Assembly: GCA_016188575.1 (NCBI GenBank) | Contig: JACPHN010000051.1 | Coordinates: 1 to 46,488 of the forward strand | DNA length: 46,488 nt | Source: Candidatus Schekmanbacteria bacterium | GTDB taxonomy: Bacteria; CSSED10-310; JACPHN01 | Direction of reading: 5' to 3' | Shown: piece by piece, positions 42,248 to 46,488 of the stretch | How positions within the stretch are numbered: position 1 is the stretch's first letter | Layout of the letters: each line of letters starts with the position of its first letter | Notes under the pieces: generated by a model | Database searches by the model: none | What the model saw: only the letters and a program-made list of their open reading frames with translations | Told to the model about the DNA's origin: nothing | Position numbers and translations under genes: made by a program

Positions 42248-43165
42248 ATGATCGGCGAATCACGAGAAAGCTATGTGCCTCTGGGGCTACTCGGAGCGTG
42301 GATAGGGATCACGGTATCGTGGTGGATACTGGCGCTCGCGCCCTTGCCACCGGCGGCGCCGGAGTGGCTCTTGCGCACCCGCACGGTGTGTTTTGGCACG
42401 CTGAGCAATGGGCTGCCCGATGCTTATGGCTGGATCGTGCTCCTCGTCGGTCCGGCGGGGATGCTTGGAGCGCTCGTCGCGATCTGGTGGCGCGAGCTTC
42501 GAGCTAATTTTCGCAGCGTTTCGGTTACCGCGGCAGGGCGAGCCGTCCTCGCCCTGTTCGTGCTCGTGCCCGCCGCCGCGTCGGCGTGGCTTGGGCCGCG
42601 CGTTGCCGCCGGGCTGCGCGTGCCGGCAACGTTCTTGGAGGTGTCGCCGGCGCCCGAGACGCTGCCGGCGGACTACCCCATGACCGACAAGGAAGGGATC
42701 GATTTCTCGCTCGTCGACCAACACGGTGCGGAGGTTGGTCCCCGGAAATTCTCGGGTAGGCTGCTGTTCCTCACCTTCGCGTTTGCTCACTGCCAGTCAA
42801 TGTGTCCGCTCATCGTGCACACGACCAAGCGGGCGATAGCGGAGATCCCGGAGCTCAACCCTGTCGCGCTCATCGTCACGTTGGACCCGTGGCGCGACAC
42901 CCCGAGCTCCTTGCCGACGATGGCAGGCAGCTTTGGGCTCAGCGCCGACAGTCCCATACACGTGCTGTCGGGAGCTGTCGACTCGGTGGAGAAGGTGCTC
43001 GATACCTACGAAGTTCCGCGGGACCGCGACGACAAGAGTGGTGAAATCGTGCACCCGGCGCTCGTATACGTGATTGCTCCTTCAGGCCGCATCGCTTACA
43101 CGCTGAATAACGCCTCCGGCGAATGGCTCGCCGAGGCGGGGCGACGAGCCGTGCGGCTGCAGTAG
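42248..43165 (+). CDS. SCO1/SenC-type copper chaperone with N-terminal membrane segments
   Basis: This 305-residue protein begins with about three membrane helices (residues 10-30, 60-80 and 95-115), then a periplasmic thioredoxin-like Sco domain (about 140-305). The copper-binding cysteines are in AHCQSMCPLIV (CxxxC), and the distal His ligand is in SGEIVHPALVYVI. Such proteins load copper into the CuA site of the subunit II encoded upstream. The ATG at 42248 is nine bases after the subunit I stop and follows TAGGA. The extra N-terminal helices are unusual for Sco, which usually has one, and hint at a fusion with a small membrane subunit. It is the last gene of the rightward operon. Confidence 0.85.
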   Translation: MIGESRESYVPLGLLGAWIGITVSWWILALAPLPPAAPEWLLRTRTVCFGTLSNGLPDAYGWIVLLVGPAGMLGALVAIWWRELRANFRSVSVTAAGRAVLALFVLVPAAASAWLGPRVAAGLRVPATFLEVSPAPETLPADYPMTDKEGIDFSLVDQHGAEVGPRKFSGRLLFLTFAFAHCQSMCPLIVHTTKRAIAEIPELNPVALIVTLDPWRDTPSSLPTMAGSFGLSADSPIHVLSGAVDSVEKVLDTYEVPRDRDDKSGEIVHPALVYVIAPSGRIAYTLNNASGEWLAEAGRRAVRLQ

Positions 43166-43415
43166 CCTGGCGGGAGGGCGCGCCCGGCGGGAAGCGCCGC
43201 CGCGGCTGAAGGATGCGGACGTCGGGGCCGACGCTGACCTGCGCGGAAGTCCGTGGGGTAGTGTTTGGCGACGACGCATCGGCAGCCGGCAGCCCGCTGT
43301 GCGGGGGCCATGATCCGCCTGCGCACCCTGGCCTTGCCGCCGAGCTACGCCGGGCCTCGGTCCGCGCTCGAAGTCGACCCGATGGAAACCAGCGCGGGTC
43401 GCCCCATTACCGTTA

Positions 43416-44519
43416 TCAGGGTTGCCCGGGCGCGAGCTTCCAAGGGTTCTCGCCGCTTACCCAGTCCTGGAACCGGGCCGGGCGCTGCTGATCCGGAAGG
43501 CAGAACCAGTGCTCGATGCGCTTGCCGGGAAAGTCGCGGCGCTGGCGCTCGCACACCAGCTCCTCAATGCCACACGGCAGTCCGCCCTTGGCGTAGGGTT
43601 GCTCCCTGGCCAGGAGCGCCTCGTGCCAATCGGGAGGGTATGAGCCAAAGGCTTCCTCGAAGGCCTCGGCGACCACATAGGAAACGTGCGGAAGATTGGC
43701 CTCCCCGCGGCAATACGGGGTCGCCAGCACCGACTGCCAGGCGTAACGGGCAACTCGTTGCGCGGACGTCAGGTCTCCGAGCTCTCGGTAGGCACGGGAG
43801 AGAATCGCCGCGTCGAAGTAGGAGTACGGCGTCGCGGCGATCAGCTCCTCCCCGGCTTCCACCACGCGGCGCAGCCACATCGGCGCATCCGGCGCACCCA
43901 TCCGATTTGCCTTCCACATGGCAGCGTGGACCCGTCGCGAAAGCCGCTCCAAGTCCGCCTCTTCCGTTCCCGCGGGCTCGATCCACAAGTCCACGATCGG
44001 CCCCTCGTGGGAGTACGGATCGCGGGCGGCGACCTCCTTGGGAAGCGCGGCGCGGAGCCGGTAGTAGCCCGGCTCGAGATTGCTCGAGTCGAGCGACCAG
44101 GAAAGAGATTGCGGGGATGGCGCCGGAGCGCGCTGCAGAATGAGCGTCTTGGTATGGCCTTTCTCGACGGACCACGTGACTTGCCCCGCGTACGAGCCCG
44201 GGATATCGGCCGGCGACACCTCCTTGCGACCCAGAGCTTCCCAGGTACCCCTGATGTCGATGCGGTCCCCCGCGATGAAGCTGACCGGCGGCTTGGGACC
44301 GGCGATCACGAGGCGGGGTGGCAGATATCCGCACGTAAAAGTATTGCCTGCACTCGGCATCTCTTCCATCAGGTCGCACACCTGCCAGTCGTCGATACAG
44401 AACCGAGCGTCACCAACAGAGAGCCAGGCGGGCTCCTCCTGGGCGCCGGTCCGGGAAGCCGTAAGCAGGACGGAGGCAAGACAGGCAAGAACGATACGCT
44501 TACTCACGACTCTCTCCAT
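43416..44519 (-). CDS. secreted protein of unknown function
   Basis: This 367-residue protein starts at the ATG at 44519, overlapping the end of the upstream metalloprotease gene by 20 bp, which suggests translational coupling. An export signal (SKRIVLACLASVLLTASRTGA) is clear. The first part of the mature chain is beta-rich, with several cysteines (ARFCIDDWQVCDLMEE and TFTCGYLPPRLVIAG). The second part is helical and repeat-like (LIAATPYSYFDAAILSRAYR, LGDLTSAQRVARYAWQSV), resembling TPR packing. I recognise no family. Co-location suggests a partner of the protease. The 250-bp gap beyond its stop, toward senC, holds GC-rich fold-backs but no gene. Confidence 0.75.
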   Translation of the reverse strand: MERVVSKRIVLACLASVLLTASRTGAQEEPAWLSVGDARFCIDDWQVCDLMEEMPSAGNTFTCGYLPPRLVIAGPKPPVSFIAGDRIDIRGTWEALGRKEVSPADIPGSYAGQVTWSVEKGHTKTLILQRAPAPSPQSLSWSLDSSNLEPGYYRLRAALPKEVAARDPYSHEGPIVDLWIEPAGTEEADLERLSRRVHAAMWKANRMGAPDAPMWLRRVVEAGEELIAATPYSYFDAAILSRAYRELGDLTSAQRVARYAWQSVLATPYCRGEANLPHVSYVVAEAFEEAFGSYPPDWHEALLAREQPYAKGGLPCGIEELVCERQRRDFPGKRIEHWFCLPDQQRPARFQDWVSGENPWKLAPGQP

Positions 44520-46488
44520 GCAATCTGACCTGCGCCCTGTCCTCGGCATCCGCCGGCAGGCCTTCGCCGAGAATCGCTTGCCAGCGCGGATGCGTTAGGC
44601 TCGAGGTGCGGGGCAGGAAGTTGGTCACCATCGCCGACTCCCGATCGGCCTCCGGGCATGGATCATCGACGGGGCAAGCAGGCGAGCCCGGCTGCCGGTA
44701 GTGGGCGGCGCCGATCGCGTGCCCCACTTCATGGGCCACGGTGAAGGTCATCGCTTCGATGTCGTGGGGCTCAGACAGCGCGGTCTCGCTGCTGGTCGGT
44801 GGGCTGATGCAGGTGATCGCGTACAGGTGGATCTGGCTGCGGATCACGGTGTTCGGGTTGCGCGGTCCACCGGCAGAAGGCCAGAGGGTGCTGCCGATGC
44901 GGGGCAACGTCGGCGGGCATCCCGCTTCCCGGGCGTAGCTGTTCGTGAACCAGACGTACACCCCTCCCTGCGGTGCTCTCCCGAGCGCTGTCTCCCACCG
45001 CGGGTTGACGAGGATCCTTGGCTTCTCGTGAAAGAGGAACTCCCTGTTGTCCTCCCCCCACAGCTCGCGCACCGCCAGTCCCCAGCGCGGAGAAAGCAGC
45101 GCAATAGCCTCGGAAGCCAGCTCGGGAGCGACGTCGTACCTGCGACCGTCCGCACTGCCCAGGAACGCGGCCACGAAGAGGTCCTTACGTTCCGGAGAGG
45201 TGCGCACGAACCGCTTGTACGCCACGAACCCGCGAAATTCCTCGTACGCCGTGAAGCCGTCGCCCACGAGCCCTGCGGCGGGGTCGCCCGCAGCCGGCGG
45301 GTTCCCATCCAGGTCCTCACGCATGTCAGGGCGATCGGCGATCGGCGAAGTCACCCCATCCGCTGTCCATCCGGCATCGGGCAACCCACTCCGGTCGTCG
45401 TCGCGCGGAAGCTGGAGCAGCTCCTTGGCTGTCCCGCCCATCCCGGCGGGGAGCCCCACGTAGCTCTTCTCGCCCTCGACGTCCACCTGTACCGCGAAGT
45501 GCCCGTGCGCCCCGAAGTCGGTCGTGCTCGCCTCGATTACCGCGGTCTCCAGCGTCTCTCGGCTTTCCTCCGAGGTCGACCCCCTCGCGTAGTGCATCGG
45601 CACTCTGAAGCCGGCGTCCCGGAAGACCGGCGCCACGGAGCCGACTTCGAGCTCGGGGTAGGCGAAGGCGCCGGTCTCCGCGAGTTTGACCTCCATCGGC
45701 GCTCCGAGCCGTTGGTAGGTCACCCGGTAGGCTACGTCGTCCTCGTTGCCCGGAGCATCCGCGCGGTAGTTGGTGGCGATGCCCGGAAAGGCGCTGCTGG
45801 CGGTCGCGAAAGTGAGCGTGGCGCGGTCGGCAGCGTATTCCGGGACCGCCTCGAGGCGATAGCTCAGGGTGGCGGCGGGCTTGCCGGGGTCGGCGACGTC
45901 CCCCAGCGGCACGAAGCTGCGCGGCGTGTCCTGCTTGTAGCGGAACCGCCACCGCGTCTCCCCGTCGGTTTCGTTCCGCGCTGGCGGTCCACCGCCGCCA
46001 GCGAGGTCGCCGTCTCCGTCCCAGGGGATCCTTCCCGGGCCAGCGCGCCGGCCGCCGCTTTTGGGCTTCACCGGAATCTCGAAAAGCGTCCCGCCCATCG
46101 CGAGCCAGGAGGGGATGCGAAGGCCGCCCAGATACTCCTCTTCGCCCTCCAGGCAGCCGTCGATCAGATCGCTGCCGCAACCGTACCGCTCGGCGATCGT
46201 CGCCCCCGTCGCCCCACCGCCGTCGATCAACACGTATTCGACGTCGATCGCTTCCGACCGCGAGCGGTGCAGGCCGACCCTGGCCGCGAGCGGCGCCACC
46301 GGGCTGGACAGCACCTGCCAGCGCTGGTTGAAGTGATACCAGCCGTCTCCCTGCTCCTCTTCCAGGCATTCGCCGACCGAGCTCGTCAGGGACACCGAAA
46401 CGGGGATCGGATTCTGGTCGTACCACACCCACTCCTCGGGCTCGGCGTGGTGGCGGCAGTAGGGAAGCGCCGAATTCAGGCAGTCGTA
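44500..46488 (-). CDS. secreted metzincin-type zinc metalloprotease, N-terminus beyond right edge
   Basis: The frame stays open to the right edge, so the start and any signal peptide are outside; at least 662 residues are visible. Near the C-terminus lies VAHEVGHAIGAAHYRQPG, a complete HExxHxxGxxH metzincin zinc site, with a later AMVTNF that could be the Met-turn. The upstream 500 residues are mainly beta-structured with calcium-like acidic runs (DGDGDLAGGGG, LPRDDDRSGLPDAGW) and a Cys pair. These look like interaction or substrate-binding domains. I cannot assign a precise family (snapalysin, pappalysin and similar are possible). An extracellular or surface location is inferred. It is followed by an overlapping secreted-protein gene. 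Confidence 0.8.
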   Translation of the reverse strand, partial: YDCLNSALPYCRHHAEPEEWVWYDQNPIPVSVSLTSSVGECLEEEQGDGWYHFNQRWQVLSSPVAPLAARVGLHRSRSEAIDVEYVLIDGGGATGATIAERYGCGSDLIDGCLEGEEEYLGGLRIPSWLAMGGTLFEIPVKPKSGGRRAGPGRIPWDGDGDLAGGGGPPARNETDGETRWRFRYKQDTPRSFVPLGDVADPGKPAATLSYRLEAVPEYAADRATLTFATASSAFPGIATNYRADAPGNEDDVAYRVTYQRLGAPMEVKLAETGAFAYPELEVGSVAPVFRDAGFRVPMHYARGSTSEESRETLETAVIEASTTDFGAHGHFAVQVDVEGEKSYVGLPAGMGGTAKELLQLPRDDDRSGLPDAGWTADGVTSPIADRPDMREDLDGNPPAAGDPAAGLVGDGFTAYEEFRGFVAYKRFVRTSPERKDLFVAAFLGSADGRRYDVAPELASEAIALLSPRWGLAVRELWGEDNREFLFHEKPRILVNPRWETALGRAPQGGVYVWFTNSYAREAGCPPTLPRIGSTLWPSAGGPRNPNTVIRSQIHLYAITCISPPTSSETALSEPHDIEAMTFTVAHEVGHAIGAAHYRQPGSPACPVDDPCPEADRESAMVTNFLPRTSSLTHPRWQAILGEGLPADAEDRAQVRLHGESRE

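Noticed and set aside
43166-43415. Terminator after senC
   Set aside because: GC-rich fold-backs such as GGCGG/CCGCC exist, but there is no T-tract and no single dominant stem.
1-46488. tRNA, rRNA and CRISPR arrays
   Set aside because: No tRNA-like T-loop and acceptor pattern, no rRNA block and no regularly spaced repeats were recognised by reading; a covariance search would settle tRNAs.

Overview
The window is high-GC, densely coded DNA from a Gram-negative bacterium. It carries Tol-Pal genes, an outer-membrane porin, several lipoproteins and periplasmic cytochromes. Serine/threonine kinases (one with a PEGA tail, one fused to an AAA ATPase and a long repeat region) and an NtrC-type regulator suggest a deltaproteobacterial-like lineage such as Myxococcota, Desulfobacterota or a relative. 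This placement is inferred from gene content and is not certain. No rRNA, tRNA or CRISPR was recognised.

Left part (1-12.7 kb): a primase-polymerase gene runs off the left edge and is broken by an 80-bp insertion flanked by 9-bp target duplications. Next come a GT5 glycogen/starch synthase, two divergent GT-C membrane glycosyltransferases, a GtrB-like polyprenyl-phosphate glycosyltransferase, a VOC protein, an aldehyde dehydrogenase and uvrA. Several joins are ATGA overlaps, so 4.7-7.8 kb looks like one operon.

Middle part (12.7-28 kb): a 1206-residue kinase/AAA/repeat protein, a lipoprotein, a single-module Clp ATPase behind mnmA, and an AMIN/amidase cell-wall hydrolase are followed, from a divergent promoter, by a kinase-tolA-like-tolB-pal-cpoB operon. 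That operon ends in a strong intrinsic terminator. Directly after the T-tract sits a group II intron relic: its maturase is reduced to fused N- and C-terminal ends, its domain V carries a 16-bp tandem duplication, and its domain VI is a long extended stem.

Right part (28-46.5 kb): a nitrogen-oxide region. Reading leftwards are a porin, a c-type cytochrome lipoprotein, nirJ, nirF, a fused siroheme decarboxylase (nirDL type) and nirN, followed by a sensor kinase, a sigma54-type response regulator and a secreted PHP-fold protein. Reading rightwards are a small membrane protein, a CuA subunit II, a heme-copper subunit I whose active-site tyrosine is replaced by glutamine, and a SenC/Sco copper chaperone. 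This set fits a norSY-senC-like nitric oxide reductase derived from the oxidase superfamily. A palindromic FNR/NnrR-type box lies between the two arms. The heme d1 genes imply a cytochrome cd1 nitrite reductase (NirS), but neither nirS nor nirE is in the window. A secreted metzincin protease, cut by the right edge, and an overlapping secreted protein close the window.

Two copies of a roughly 136-bp inverted-repeat element (MITE-like) lie at 16.4 kb and 34.0 kb in opposite orientations, with a possible decayed third end near 8.0 kb. The nir copy sits immediately before nirN.
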